The notes below the pieces were generated by a model that was not told where the DNA came from, did no database searches, and worked only from the letters and a program-made list of their open reading frames with translations. Shown here piece after piece: positions 33,329 to 43,324 of a stretch of 64,000 bases of DNA (position 1 is its first letter; each line of letters starts with the position of its first letter). Origin of the DNA: Rhizobium sp. Root708 (GTDB taxonomy: Bacteria > Pseudomonadota > Alphaproteobacteria > Rhizobiales > Rhizobiaceae). The stretch covers positions 124,073-188,072 of the forward strand of contig NZ_LMHV01000042.1 in NCBI RefSeq assembly GCF_001429725.1, read 5' to 3'. The position numbers and the translations under genes were made by a program.

Positions 33329-33754
33329 CTACGAGAACCGTTTCTTGAGCCATGTGAGGGAGTGGCCGCCGGTCATTTCCTCCAGCGATCCGACCGGCTG
33401 GTAGCCCTGGCGCTTGTAAACGTCGAGCGCCAGCGGGTTCATGGTGTCGATATAGGCACCAACGCAGCCGCGACGCTTGGCTTCGTCCTCGGCCATCTGC
33501 AGGAGTTGTCCGGCTAGGCCCTGTCCACGCATCTCTTCGGGCACAAAGAGCATTTCCACATACAGCCATCCGCGGGCGGTGTAGCCGACCAGTCCGCCTG
33601 AAAGCACGCCCGCATAATCGCGCAACCGGATTGCCAGCTTCTGGCGATCGCTGTCTCCGAAATGCTCGATGTTGTAGGCAATCAGCCTGTCGGCGATCTG
33701 CTTCCTGTCCTTCTTGGACAGGACCGTGGTGACCTTGAGCTTTGGCGAGGGCAT
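33329..33754 (-). CDS. GNAT family N-acetyltransferase
   Basis: A 141-residue acetyltransferase. Motif A is MLFVPEEMRGQGLAGQLLQ (about residues 69-87), followed by CVGAYIDTMNPLALDVYKRQ. It resembles the many single-domain rhizobial GNATs of unknown substrate. It lies between the MFS gene and the VWA-like gene, with five bases between its stop and that of the MFS gene. Confidence 0.82.
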   Translation of the reverse strand: MPSPKLKVTTVLSKKDRKQIADRLIAYNIEHFGDSDRQKLAIRLRDYAGVLSGGLVGYTARGWLYVEMLFVPEEMRGQGLAGQLLQMAEDEAKRRGCVGAYIDTMNPLALDVYKRQGYQPVGSLEEMTGGHSLTWLKKRFS

Positions 33755-33821
33755 AGAAGACCGTCCGGCGATGTGGTGAGGCTCTAGCGGATATCAGAGT
33801 CCCCGGCGGCGCGCAAAACCG

Positions 33822-35891
33822 TCAACGTCCTTCCCGCCACCACATGGCGCCGAATGCCAGCAGCAGGATGCCGACACCCGCAAAGCCCGCAAAGAGCGGC
33901 AGGGTGTTGATGCCCTTCAGCACGGTCTCATTGGTTAGGCGGATCTGCATGCGCTCGTCGTCGGCGGTACGAACCTGGCCGCGAACGGGCAGGATAGGCG
34001 GAATGGTAATCCCGTCCTTGTCATCCGATACGCGTGCGACCAGCCCCTTGCTCTTGTCGGCGATCGGTTTCAGCAGGTCGCTGGTCGAGATCATCGCCTT
34101 GAACTCGGGGGCATCGACAGCACCGACATGGACGAGCGTCGTCAGGTCACCGTTGCGGATTTCGAAGAGGCCGATTTCATCCATCTTCTTGTCGGCCTTG
34201 AAGAGACCCGGTTCCGCCTGCGCGAGCGGCAGTGTCTCGGTGCGGCCGGACGGATAGCGAACCGTCGCGCTTCCCGGATTGTCGCCGATCGTCTGGCGAG
34301 TGATCTCGAGCGTGCGGCCGGAGGCGCGGGCGGTCAGCGCTTCCTCTTCGAGCGCTGGCTCCTTCATGAGCCAGTGGGCGATCCTGCGGTAGAGCGAGAC
34401 GTGCGGACCGCCGCCTTCGAAGCCACGGGCCCAGAGCCAGCCCTGGTCGGACAGGAGCATGGCGACGCGGCCCTGGCCCGCCCGGTTGAGCACCAGGAGG
34501 GGATGGTTGTCGGCGCCGACCATGACGGTCTGTCCCTGCGGCGGCTCGACGTCGACGCTGCGGAACCAGCGTCCCCAATGCGGCGGCTCGTCGCCGGAGC
34601 CATCGAGGCCGCGCGTAACGGGATGCTTGCGTCCTTCTTCCGACAGTCGCGGATAGAACGCCTTTTCGATCATCTGGCCGGTTGGGGCAGCCGGCAGGAC
34701 CGACGACAATGGCGTCAATGCGATGGAGTCCTGTCCGGCATGCTCGGGGCCAGCCGCGATCAGAAGGGCCCCGCCGTTCTCGACGTATTGGGCGATGTAG
34801 TCGTAGTAGAGGATCGGCAGCACGCCGCGGTGCTGATAGCGATCAAAGATGATGAGGTCGAAATCCTTGATCTTGTCGACGAAAAGTTCGCGTGTCGGAA
34901 ACGCGATCAGCGACAACTCATTGATCGGCGTGCCATCCTGTTTTTCCGGCGGGCGCAGGATCGTGAAGTGCACGAGATCAACCGCGGCGTCCGATTTCAG
35001 GAGATTGCGCCAGGCCCGCTCGCCGGCATGAGGTTCGCCGGAGACGAGCAGAACGCGCAGGTTCTCTCGGATGCCGTCGATAACGTGAACGGCGCGATTG
35101 TTGGCCTCGGTCACTTCGCCGGGCAGCGGCGCCACGGCAAATTCGAGGACGTTGCTGCCGCCACGCTCGACCTTGAACGAGAAGGGCGTGTCGCGTCCGG
35201 GTGTTGCCTGCAGCGTGGCGATCTCGTCGCCGTTCAGCTTGACGGTAACATCGGCGGTTCCGCCGGGGCTCGGACCGTCATCGAAGACGCGAAGGATCAG
35301 CTGCTGTTCTTCGTTGACGATCCCGAAACGCGGCGCCTTGATGACTTCGATGCGGCGATCGAACTCGTTGGCCTTGCCAGTGATCAGCCCGTGAATGGGA
35401 GCGTCGAAGCCGAGTGCCTGGTTGACGCCGGGAACGTCGTGGACTTCGCCATCGGTCAGCATGATCGCGCCGCCGATGCGCGCCGGCGGCACGTCGGCGA
35501 CGGCGGCCGACAGCGCGTTGAACAGGCGCGTCGAGGGGGCGTCGGAATCTTCCGGCTCTGTCGCATCGACATAGCGCGGCTCGATATTCGGGAAGCGCGC
35601 CAATCGATCCTTGAGCTGAGCGAGCGCATCATTGGTCATCTTGACGCGCTCCGGCGTCTGCTGGCTCTGGCTGCGGTCGACGATGACAGGCACCACGGTC
35701 GACAGCTGCTCGCGATCCTCCTGCAGCAGCAGCGGATTGGCAAGCGCGGCCAGGAGCGCCAGCGCGGCAATGGTGCGAATCCAGGCGCCGCGAACGGAAC
35801 GCCAGATCGCGAAGGCTGCGAAAGCGAGCACGACAACAGCAATCACCGACAGGATCGGCCAGGGAACGAAAGGCGAAAAAGCGACGGTCAT
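33822..35891 (-). CDS. membrane protein with VWA-like and glutamine-amidotransferase-like regions
   Basis: A 689-residue protein with two N-terminal transmembrane segments (about 8-30 and 35-52), a large probably periplasmic region and a C-terminal segment (about 663-682). VPVIVDRSQSQ near residue 70 gives a MIDAS-like DxSxS. The middle resembles a class I amidotransferase fold (LIIFDRYQHRGVLP, then ENGGALLIAAGPEHAG) without an obvious catalytic Cys, so enzymatic activity is doubtful. It is the last gene of a four-gene operon with moxR. Confidence 0.78.
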   Translation of the reverse strand: MTVAFSPFVPWPILSVIAVVVLAFAAFAIWRSVRGAWIRTIAALALLAALANPLLLQEDREQLSTVVPVIVDRSQSQQTPERVKMTNDALAQLKDRLARFPNIEPRYVDATEPEDSDAPSTRLFNALSAAVADVPPARIGGAIMLTDGEVHDVPGVNQALGFDAPIHGLITGKANEFDRRIEVIKAPRFGIVNEEQQLILRVFDDGPSPGGTADVTVKLNGDEIATLQATPGRDTPFSFKVERGGSNVLEFAVAPLPGEVTEANNRAVHVIDGIRENLRVLLVSGEPHAGERAWRNLLKSDAAVDLVHFTILRPPEKQDGTPINELSLIAFPTRELFVDKIKDFDLIIFDRYQHRGVLPILYYDYIAQYVENGGALLIAAGPEHAGQDSIALTPLSSVLPAAPTGQMIEKAFYPRLSEEGRKHPVTRGLDGSGDEPPHWGRWFRSVDVEPPQGQTVMVGADNHPLLVLNRAGQGRVAMLLSDQGWLWARGFEGGGPHVSLYRRIAHWLMKEPALEEEALTARASGRTLEITRQTIGDNPGSATVRYPSGRTETLPLAQAEPGLFKADKKMDEIGLFEIRNGDLTTLVHVGAVDAPEFKAMISTSDLLKPIADKSKGLVARVSDDKDGITIPPILPVRGQVRTADDERMQIRLTNETVLKGINTLPLFAGFAGVGILLLAFGAMWWREGR

Positions 35892-35894
35892 ATG

Positions 35895-38708
35895 CTACTG
35901 CCCCAGTCTTTCCAGCAGGGCAGGCACGTGGACCTGGTCCGTCTTGTAGTTGCCGGTCAGCATGTACATCATGATGTTGACGCCGGTTCGATAGGCATAT
36001 TCGCGCTGCGTTTCATCCGGCGGCACCGTCGGTAGGAGCGGAGCGCCATTCGCGTCAACCGCCCAGGCGCCGGCAAGATCATTGCCGGTGATCAGGATCG
36101 GCGAGACACCGTCGGCCGTCGCGGCGGACTTGGCGTTTGCAGAACGGTTGTCCTGGCGCGCCTCGATCCAGAGCGGGCTGCCGGCATAGCGGCCCGGGAA
36201 GCTCGACAGCAGATAGAACGACTTTGTCAGCACGTGATCCGAGGGGACCGGCTCCAGCGGTGGTATGTCGAGCCCGGCCAGAATCTGTTGCAGGCGCTCG
36301 CCATTGGCACTGCTCGCACCGGCGCTGTTGTCGAGCGCGTTGAATTGATCCTTCGTATCGAACAGCACCGTTCCGCCCGAGCGCATGTAGGCGTCGATCT
36401 TGTTGATCGCCGCGGCTGACGGCATCGGAGCGGTGGCCGACACCGGCCAGTAGATGATCGGGTAGAATGCGAGCTCGTCCTTGGCCAGATCGAGGCCGAC
36501 GGGGGGCGCCGGTTCAAGCGTCGTGCGGTAGGTCAGGAAATCGGTCAGACCTTCCAGCCCGCGCTCGGAAATCCGGTCGATCTCGGCTTCACCGGTCACC
36601 ACATAGGCGAGGTGCGTGTTGTCGAGACGCTGCAGGATCTGCTCGTCGCCGGGTTTGGAATCGTCGGCCCACGAGGAGGACGGGTGTACGAGCGCGAGCG
36701 CGCCCAGCGCGACGGCAACCACGGCAACGGCGCGGCCTGCGCCACGAACGCGCGAGAAGGCACCGCCCATGAACATCACGATCAGGCTGTCCGCGACCAG
36801 CAGAAACAGGGCGATCAGGAACAAGGCGGGTTTGGCGGACCAGGTCTCGCCGCCGATCAGGCCCTCGCGAACCAAGGTTACCCCTGACGTATCGAGCGGT
36901 TTCAGTTCGGCGTTTGCCGGTAGCACATTCAATGCGGTGAAGCCTTCTTCCGAACCGTACAGGCCAGGCGGATTGTCGAAGCTCGCGAGCGGTGTGGTCT
37001 TGGCGTTCGGGATCAACGGGCGGGCGGCACCGGTTTCCGTCGTCAGGGCGCCCTTGGCGGTCAGAAGGCGGAACGGCGAGAGTGCTTCGGCGGTGCTTGC
37101 CGCACCTGCCTCCGAGGTCACTCCGCCCGATCTCGACAGTTGCACGATCCGCCGCAGCATCTCGACGAAGTTTCCCGAGATAGGAAGGTCGGACCAGGTG
37201 GCTTCTGCACTGACGTGGAAGAGAACGATCCGTCCGGCGCTGATCGGCTTGGTCGTCACAAGTGGCGTGCCATCCGCAAGGCTTGCCCAGGTGCGCTCGG
37301 CGAGATCCGGGGTCGGCTCGGCCAGCACCTGTCGCTTGACGGTCACGTCGGTCGGCTTCGCCATGCCAGCGAAGGGGCCGAAGTTCGGGAATTCCGCCAG
37401 TGGCTGCGGTTCGGCCCAGGACAGGGCGCCGCCGAGTGCGCGCTCGCCCTGGCGCAGCGTCACGGGTACGAGCGGGTCGTCGGCGGGTGCCGCGGCGAGG
37501 CGCGGTCCGGCGAAGCGGATGAGCGTGCCGCCATTGGCGATCCAGCGCTGCAGCGGCTCGTAGGTTTCCTGCGGCAGGCGGCCGATATCGGCCATGATGA
37601 TCACCGAGGGGTTCTGCGAGAGCAGGTCCGGGATCGCGGACGCAAGATCAGGCGAATTCGGCTCGATCAGGTCCGCATAGGGCTGAAGCGCGCGCTGGAT
37701 GTAATAAAGCGGGGATAGCAGCGGCTGGAAGTCGTCGCGTGCTTCGCCCGAGAGCAGTACGACGCGACGGCGCTTGAAGCCGTCATCGAGCAGATGGACA
37801 GCGCCGGCCGTCGCGTGATTGTCGATGCTGACGCGGGCGAAATCGTTGCGCATCTCGAACGGAGCGGTGATCGAGCCGGTGGCGACCGATTGGCCGGGTT
37901 GGAAGTCGACCGCTCCAGCCGCGATCGGGCGGCCCTGGGCATCCTGTGCCGTCAACGGCAGGGAGGCGGCGAGCGTGCCGTCGAGACGCGTCGCAGTCAC
38001 GCTCATGGAGCCCGCGGCATTGCTTGCCGTCGTGATGGCGACCGTGTCTTTCTGGTCACCGGTCACAAGGCGCAACTGGCCGGGCTGCAGATCGGAGAGC
38101 TGCTTGACCGTCGCATCGGCTTCTTTCGCGGCGGCGCCATCAGTCAGAAATGCGAGGGTGCCGGGGTGAACACCGTTCAATGCCGCACGCAAGGCTTCGA
38201 ATGCACGCTGACGATCCGGCACGAGCGGCTTCGGCTCCGCGGCACGCAGCTTGTCCCTTGCAACTGCGGCTGTTCCGGCCACGGCATCGTTGGTCGGGTC
38301 GGCGGTGAACGCGATCGAAACCGGGATGCCGGCGGATTCTGCGTCGTCGATCAGCGCGTCGGCTGTCTTCACGCGGCGTTCCCAGTCCGGCGAGGTTGCC
38401 CAGCCGTTATCGACGAACAGCACAAGCGGGCCGCCCGAGGCAAGCGAGCTGGTGCGCGGATTGAAGACGGGGTCGGCGATCGCCAGGATCACGGCGGCTG
38501 CCATCAGCATGCGCAGCAATGTCAGCCACCACGGGCTTTGCGCCGGCGTTTCTTCCCGCTTGAGAACGGTCGCCAGGATCTTCAGGGGTGGGAAGACTTC
38601 GCTTTGAGGCCGCGGCGGTGTCAGGCGGAGCAGCCACCAGATGATAGGCAGCGCGATCAGAGCGCCGAGAATGGCCGGATAGGCGAAGGCAAAGGGGAGA
38701 GCGCTCAT
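35895..38708 (-). CDS. BatA N-terminal / DUF4159 membrane protein
   Basis: A 937-residue protein. The N-terminus is the aerotolerance BatA-type domain with two transmembrane helices (about 8-28 and 59-78). A VWA-like part follows (GPLVLFVDNGWATSPDWE), then a large extracytoplasmic region, a hydrophobic segment near residue 650 and the C-terminal DUF4159 domain (FYPIIYWPVSA, then GGTVLFDTKDQFN). It overlaps the DUF58 gene by four bases and ends three bases before the next gene, so the operon is tight. The role is probably envelope assembly or stress, by analogy to Bat proteins. Confidence 0.82.
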   Translation of the reverse strand: MSALPFAFAYPAILGALIALPIIWWLLRLTPPRPQSEVFPPLKILATVLKREETPAQSPWWLTLLRMLMAAAVILAIADPVFNPRTSSLASGGPLVLFVDNGWATSPDWERRVKTADALIDDAESAGIPVSIAFTADPTNDAVAGTAAVARDKLRAAEPKPLVPDRQRAFEALRAALNGVHPGTLAFLTDGAAAKEADATVKQLSDLQPGQLRLVTGDQKDTVAITTASNAAGSMSVTATRLDGTLAASLPLTAQDAQGRPIAAGAVDFQPGQSVATGSITAPFEMRNDFARVSIDNHATAGAVHLLDDGFKRRRVVLLSGEARDDFQPLLSPLYYIQRALQPYADLIEPNSPDLASAIPDLLSQNPSVIIMADIGRLPQETYEPLQRWIANGGTLIRFAGPRLAAAPADDPLVPVTLRQGERALGGALSWAEPQPLAEFPNFGPFAGMAKPTDVTVKRQVLAEPTPDLAERTWASLADGTPLVTTKPISAGRIVLFHVSAEATWSDLPISGNFVEMLRRIVQLSRSGGVTSEAGAASTAEALSPFRLLTAKGALTTETGAARPLIPNAKTTPLASFDNPPGLYGSEEGFTALNVLPANAELKPLDTSGVTLVREGLIGGETWSAKPALFLIALFLLVADSLIVMFMGGAFSRVRGAGRAVAVVAVALGALALVHPSSSWADDSKPGDEQILQRLDNTHLAYVVTGEAEIDRISERGLEGLTDFLTYRTTLEPAPPVGLDLAKDELAFYPIIYWPVSATAPMPSAAAINKIDAYMRSGGTVLFDTKDQFNALDNSAGASSANGERLQQILAGLDIPPLEPVPSDHVLTKSFYLLSSFPGRYAGSPLWIEARQDNRSANAKSAATADGVSPILITGNDLAGAWAVDANGAPLLPTVPPDETQREYAYRTGVNIMMYMLTGNYKTDQVHVPALLERLGQ

Positions 38709-39625
38709 AGTTGCCCTCCGTGGTTTGCCTTGGCCGGCATTCCGGAGAGGTACATGTGCACTGCGACCAGTGCCTCGGAAGCAAGATGATCCGTGCGGTG
38801 GCTGATGAAAGTCCAGCCGAGATGGCGAAGCGCCTCGCCGAGACCGGCGCGGCGGGAAAGATAGGCGCCGGTATAGGCTTCGCGCAGGTTCTCGGCTCTG
38901 CCGGAGGTTAGTTTCGAGCCTGTCTCGGGATCGGTGAATTCGGTGCGGCCGCTATAGGGGAACACTTCCTCGGCGGGATCGGCAATCTCGATCACATGGC
39001 CGCGCAGGCCGCGGCGAGCCAGCGGGCCGATCCGCGCCATCACGGCCTGCGCCTCATCGAGGAAATCGCCGATCAGAACCAGATCGCTCCAGCCCCGGAT
39101 CATGGCGGTATCCGGGAGGCCACCGGCGAGGGGGGCGTGCATCAGGGCTGCCGCGAGACGTTCAGCGGCGTTGCGGGCGGAAACGGGCTCCATCACCCCG
39201 GGGCAGCCGACGCGCTCTCCGGAACGGGCGAGGATTTCGGCAAGTGCCAGCATGATGACGAGCGCGCGGCTTTCCTTGGACACACTGCCGAAGCTCGACT
39301 TGTACATCATCGACGGCGACATGTCGGCCCAGAGCCAGATCGTATGTGCGGCCTCCCATTCGCGGTCGCGGATATAGGTGTGGTCGTCCCGGGCGGAACG
39401 CCGCCAATCGATCCGCGACAGGCTTTCGCCGTCCGTATAGGGCCTGAACTGCCAGAAATTCTCACCGATGCCGCGCTTGCGGCGGCCGTGCCAGCCGGCG
39501 ATCACGGTATTTGCAATGCGCTTGGCTTCCACCAGGCAATCCGGCACCAGGCTCGCGCGCTGGCGTGCGCGGGCGAGGGCATCGTTGCCTGAGGTCGGAT
39601 TGACGATCTGTCCGATAGGTGCCAC
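38705..39625 (-). CDS. DUF58 domain protein (VWA-like, MoxR partner)
   Basis: A 306-residue protein. The DUF58 core is seen as GENFWQFRPYTDGESLSRID followed by WRRSARDDHTYIRDREWE, with a VWA-like region after it (IWLWADMSPSMMY, a DxSxS site). DUF58 proteins act with MoxR ATPases in complex maturation. It lies 13 bases after moxR and overlaps the BatA-like gene. Confidence 0.9.
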   Translation of the reverse strand: MAPIGQIVNPTSGNDALARARQRASLVPDCLVEAKRIANTVIAGWHGRRKRGIGENFWQFRPYTDGESLSRIDWRRSARDDHTYIRDREWEAAHTIWLWADMSPSMMYKSSFGSVSKESRALVIMLALAEILARSGERVGCPGVMEPVSARNAAERLAAALMHAPLAGGLPDTAMIRGWSDLVLIGDFLDEAQAVMARIGPLARRGLRGHVIEIADPAEEVFPYSGRTEFTDPETGSKLTSGRAENLREAYTGAYLSRRAGLGEALRHLGWTFISHRTDHLASEALVAVHMYLSGMPAKANHGGQL

Positions 39626-39638
39626 GCGTCAGGCTTCC

Positions 39639-40649
39639 TTATCCCTTGGCTTGCTTGACGAGGTCGGCGATGACATCGCGGACAGACATTCCCTCTGCGC
39701 GGGCCGCGAAGGTCAGTGCCATGCGATGCTGAAGGATGGGTTCGGCCAATGCGTGGACGTCGTCGAGCGATGGTGCGAGGCGGCCTTCATAAAGGGCGCG
39801 AGCCCGGGCGCAGAGCATCATCGCCTGGCCGGCGCGCGGGCCGGGACCCCATGCGACGTTCTTGTCCGTCGATTGATTGCCCTGGCCGGGGCGCGCGGAG
39901 CGAACCAGCGCGAGGATCGCGTCGACCACCCGGTCGCTGACCGGCATCTGGCGGATCAGCGTCTGAATCTCGACGAGGCGTTCCGCGTTCAGGACGGATT
40001 GCGGCTTGGTCTCGCTGAGGCCGGTTGTTTCCAGCAGGATCTGACGTTCGGCGGCAAGCTCGGGATAGTGGACGTCGACCTGCAGCAGGAAGCGGTCGAG
40101 CTGGGCTTCCGGCAGCGGATAGGTGCCTTCCTGCTCCAGCGGGTTCTGCGTGGCGAGAACGTGGAAGGGCGAGGGCAGGTCGTAGCGCTGGCCGGCCACG
40201 GTGATGTGGTATTCCTGCATCGACTGCAGCAAGGCGGACTGGGTGCGCGGCGATGCGCGGTTGATCTCATCCGCCATCAGGAGCTGGGCGAAGACCGGAC
40301 CCTTTACGAAGCGGAATGATCGACGACCGCTATCGTCCTGATCCATCACTTCCGAGCCGAGAATATCCGAGGGCATGAGGTCGGGGGTGAACTGAATTCG
40401 GTTGGCGCCAAGCCCGAGCACTTCGCCGAGCGTGGTGACCAGCTTGGTCTTGGCAAGGCCCGGCACGCCGACGAGCAGGGCGTGGCCGCCGGAAAGAACG
40501 GCGAGCAGCGTGTTCTCGACGACGCTCTCCTGGCCGAAGATGACCTTCGAGACTTCCGCACGGACGGCGGCGATATCAGCAAGTGCTTTTTCGGCCGCGG
40601 CGACGATCGCCTTCTCATCAAGCGGGGCTTCGTTCTTCATCATACCCAT
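39639..40649 (-). CDS. MoxR family AAA+ ATPase
   Basis: A 336-residue ATPase. Walker A is GVPGLAKTKLV (about 79-89), Walker B is LLMADEINRA, sensor 1 is VLATQNPLEQEG and the C-terminal lid has a WGPGPRAGQAM motif. MoxR proteins act as chaperones for metal insertion or assembly of membrane complexes. First gene of the operon; it is divergent from the DUF1285 gene. Confidence 0.93.
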   Translation of the reverse strand: MGMMKNEAPLDEKAIVAAAEKALADIAAVRAEVSKVIFGQESVVENTLLAVLSGGHALLVGVPGLAKTKLVTTLGEVLGLGANRIQFTPDLMPSDILGSEVMDQDDSGRRSFRFVKGPVFAQLLMADEINRASPRTQSALLQSMQEYHITVAGQRYDLPSPFHVLATQNPLEQEGTYPLPEAQLDRFLLQVDVHYPELAAERQILLETTGLSETKPQSVLNAERLVEIQTLIRQMPVSDRVVDAILALVRSARPGQGNQSTDKNVAWGPGPRAGQAMMLCARARALYEGRLAPSLDDVHALAEPILQHRMALTFAARAEGMSVRDVIADLVKQAKG

Positions 40650-40808
40650 CAGGGATCTCCAGCGGCTGAAATCAATCGTCGCGAATCGACGGACTTACAC
40701 GTCTCACCCATACCCGATAGAGTTATGAAGATGTTGCGGGCTGACAAGTTCGTTTCGAATGACTATCTCGTGACGATGCTTGGGTTAAGGGTAAACCGGG
40801 ACGGAAGA

Positions 40809-41432
40809 ATGGCAACCGGAGAGATCAGCGAAAAGACGGATGCGGCCGGTCTGGCGGCCCTGATTGCGCGTGCTGCCGGCGACGGTGGCGAGGGAAAACG
40901 CGAGCTTCCGCCGGTGGATCGCTGGAATCCCCCCTTTTGCGGCGACATCGACATGGAAATCCGCGCCGACGGAACCTGGTTCTACATGGGGACGCCGATC
41001 GGACGCGCGCCGCTGGTGCGGCTGTTCTCGACGGTGCTGCGCAAGGATGACGACGGCAAGACATACCTGGTAACTCCTGTGGAAAAAGTAGGGATTAGGG
41101 TCGTCGATGCGCCATTCGTCGCCGTCGAGATGAACCTGTCCGAACGCGACGGAGAGCCGCTGCTTACCTTCCGCACGAACGTCGGCGATGTCGTGGAGGC
41201 TGGTGAACAACATCCGCTCCGCTTCGTGATCCAGGGGGAGCACGATGAGCTCAAGCCATATCTGCTGGTGCGCGGGCGCCTCGAAGCGCTTGTTTCGCGG
41301 GCGGTGATGTATGAACTGGTCGAGCTCGGCGAGGTTTGCGAAATAGACGGCGAGGCGATGTTCTGCGTCCGCTCCGGCGGCCAGCGTTTCGCCGTCATGC
41401 CGGCCGAGGAACTGGGTACCCTTTCACAATGA
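40809..41432 (+). CDS. DUF1285 domain-containing protein
   Basis: A 207-residue protein of unknown function. Features include PPFCGDIDMEIRADGTWFYMG and GTPIGRAPLVRLFSTVLRKD, typical of DUF1285. ATG 40809 follows GGAAGA and gives the usual family length. Its stop overlaps the NUDIX gene start (ATGA), so the DUF1285, NUDIX and CCA genes form one coupled operon. Confidence 0.88.
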   Translation: MATGEISEKTDAAGLAALIARAAGDGGEGKRELPPVDRWNPPFCGDIDMEIRADGTWFYMGTPIGRAPLVRLFSTVLRKDDDGKTYLVTPVEKVGIRVVDAPFVAVEMNLSERDGEPLLTFRTNVGDVVEAGEQHPLRFVIQGEHDELKPYLLVRGRLEALVSRAVMYELVELGEVCEIDGEAMFCVRSGGQRFAVMPAEELGTLSQ

Positions 41433-42067
41433 CCGACCGTTCCTCGCTTTACACCGCATCGGAATTTCGCCGTCGCGCTCTTCACCAGAGCGGCGGGCCG
41501 ATTGAATCGTCGTGGCGCGATCATGGCGACCACATCCTCAACCCTGACATCGTCGCGCAGGTCGAGACCTTCAAGCTGCGCGATGCCGCGGTGCTGGTGC
41601 CGGTGATTGATGATGGCGACCGGGCGAGCGTGATCTTCACGCAGAGAACGGCAACGCTGCGCAAACATTCGGGACAGATCGCCTTTCCCGGCGGCAAGAT
41701 CGACGAGGTCGACCGCTCGCCGGAGCAGGCGGCGATCCGCGAGACCAGGGAAGAGATCGGCCTGGACGATACGTACGTGGAGACGGTCGGGCGGCTGCCG
41801 AACTACCTTGCCTCGACAGGATTTCGCATAACGCCCGTGCTTGCGGTCGTCCAGCGCGGTTTCGAGCTTCACCTCAATCCGAGCGAAGTCGACGATGTGT
41901 TCGAAGTGCCGCTGTCCTTCCTGATGGACCCGGCCAATCACACCAGGGACAAGCGGATGATTGACGGGCTCGACCGGCACTTCTACCGCATGCCCTATGA
42001 AACACGGATGATTTGGGGCATTACCGCCGGCATTGTCCGCACGCTCTACGAAAGGCTTTATGCATGA
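41429..42067 (+). CDS. CoA pyrophosphatase-type NUDIX hydrolase
   Basis: A 212-residue protein with a full NUDIX box (GGKIDEVDRSPEQAAIRETR, then EEIG) preceded by HSGQIAFPGG, the signature of the CoA-diphosphatase (NudL) group. It overlaps the genes on both sides by four bases: the DUF1285 gene upstream and the CCA nucleotidyltransferase downstream. Confidence 0.9.
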   Translation: MTDRSSLYTASEFRRRALHQSGGPIESSWRDHGDHILNPDIVAQVETFKLRDAAVLVPVIDDGDRASVIFTQRTATLRKHSGQIAFPGGKIDEVDRSPEQAAIRETREEIGLDDTYVETVGRLPNYLASTGFRITPVLAVVQRGFELHLNPSEVDDVFEVPLSFLMDPANHTRDKRMIDGLDRHFYRMPYETRMIWGITAGIVRTLYERLYA

Positions 42068-43323
42068 CCAACCTTGCTGACGCGGCGTGGTTCAAGGATC
42101 CCTCGCTGAAGCGGGCCTTCGACCTGCTCAATGCGGATGGAGGCGAGGGCCGCGTGGTGGGCGGTGCGGTGCGCAACAGCCTGATGCGCCTGCCGGTCAG
42201 CGATATCGACATGGCAACGACGCTGACGCCCGATGTGGTGATGAAGCGTGCCGAGGCGGCTGCGATCAAGGCTGTTCCGACGGGTCTTGCGCATGGGACC
42301 GTCACGCTTGTGATCTCCGGCAAGCCTTTCGAAGTCACCACGCTTCGGGCCGACGTCGAGACGGACGGCCGGCGCGCGAAGGTCGCGTTCAGCAACGATT
42401 GGCGCACCGACGCGGAGCGGCGGGATCTGACGATCAACGCGCTTTATGTGGATGCTGAAGGCGAGGTGATCGACCTCGTGGGCGGTCTTGCTGATATCGA
42501 GAAGCGCAGCATCCGCTTTATCGGCGATGCGGCGACCCGCATAGCCGAGGACTATCTGCGCGTCCTGCGGTTCTTCCGGTTTTTTGCCTATTACGGTTCG
42601 GGACGACCGGACGCCGATGGACTGAGAGCGGCGGCGGCCGCACGTGCCAAGCTAAAGACGCTGTCTGCCGAGCGTGTCTGGTCGGAATTGCGCAAACTGC
42701 TTTCGGCACCCGATCCGGGCCGCGCTCTGCTCTGGATGCGCCAGATGGGCGTCCTGACCGAAATATTGCCGGAAAGCGAGAAATGGGGGATCGACGCAAT
42801 CCCCGCGCTGGTTGCGACGGAAACGGCGCTTGAGTGGACGCCGGATCCGCTGCTTCGGCTCGCGGCAATCGTACCGCCCGACGTCGACAGAATGGAGAAG
42901 ATGGCGGCGAGGCTGCGGTTGTCGAACGCGGATACCGACATTCTGAAGACCTGGGCACGCACGCAGCCTGTCGATGATGAACTGTCGTCGGCCGCTTTCG
43001 ACCGCTTGCTATACCGGGATGGAACGTCGGGGATTGCCATGCGTCTCAAGCTCGCGCTTGCGGTCGCGAGGGGCAAAGCCGAGGGTGATGTCAAGGAAAT
43101 GGCACGTTCGGCGCGACTCGGAAAACTGCTGGATCACGCCGAGCGTTGGCAGAAGCCCAATTTCCCTCTCAGCGGCGGCGATGTGCTCGCTGCCGGCGTA
43201 GAGCCAGGAAAGGTGGTCGGCGAAAAGCTTTCGATGCTCGAAAAGGAGTGGATCGACGGCAATTTCGGACAAGACCGGGCGGCATTGCTCGCCCGGCTGA
43301 ATGATGTGGTCAAAAACAACTAG
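42064..43323 (+). CDS. CCA tRNA nucleotidyltransferase / poly(A) polymerase family
   Basis: A 419-residue class II nucleotidyltransferase. The catalytic head has GGAVRNSLMRLPVSDIDMA, with the DxD metal site in SDIDMA, then RRDLTINALYVD and EDYLRVLRFFRF. It most likely repairs the CCA end of tRNA; poly(A) polymerase activity cannot be excluded from sequence alone. It is the last gene of the coupled DUF1285-NUDIX-CCA set and converges on a DUF1059 gene. Confidence 0.9.
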   Translation: MTNLADAAWFKDPSLKRAFDLLNADGGEGRVVGGAVRNSLMRLPVSDIDMATTLTPDVVMKRAEAAAIKAVPTGLAHGTVTLVISGKPFEVTTLRADVETDGRRAKVAFSNDWRTDAERRDLTINALYVDAEGEVIDLVGGLADIEKRSIRFIGDAATRIAEDYLRVLRFFRFFAYYGSGRPDADGLRAAAAARAKLKTLSAERVWSELRKLLSAPDPGRALLWMRQMGVLTEILPESEKWGIDAIPALVATETALEWTPDPLLRLAAIVPPDVDRMEKMAARLRLSNADTDILKTWARTQPVDDELSSAAFDRLLYRDGTSGIAMRLKLALAVARGKAEGDVKEMARSARLGKLLDHAERWQKPNFPLSGGDVLAAGVEPGKVVGEKLSMLEKEWIDGNFGQDRAALLARLNDVVKNN

Positions 43324-43324
43324 A

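Noticed and set aside
34128..36035. A 635-codon open frame on the plus strand within the moxR-linked operon
   Set aside because: Antisense to a membrane protein gene with clear transmembrane segments and operon overlaps.
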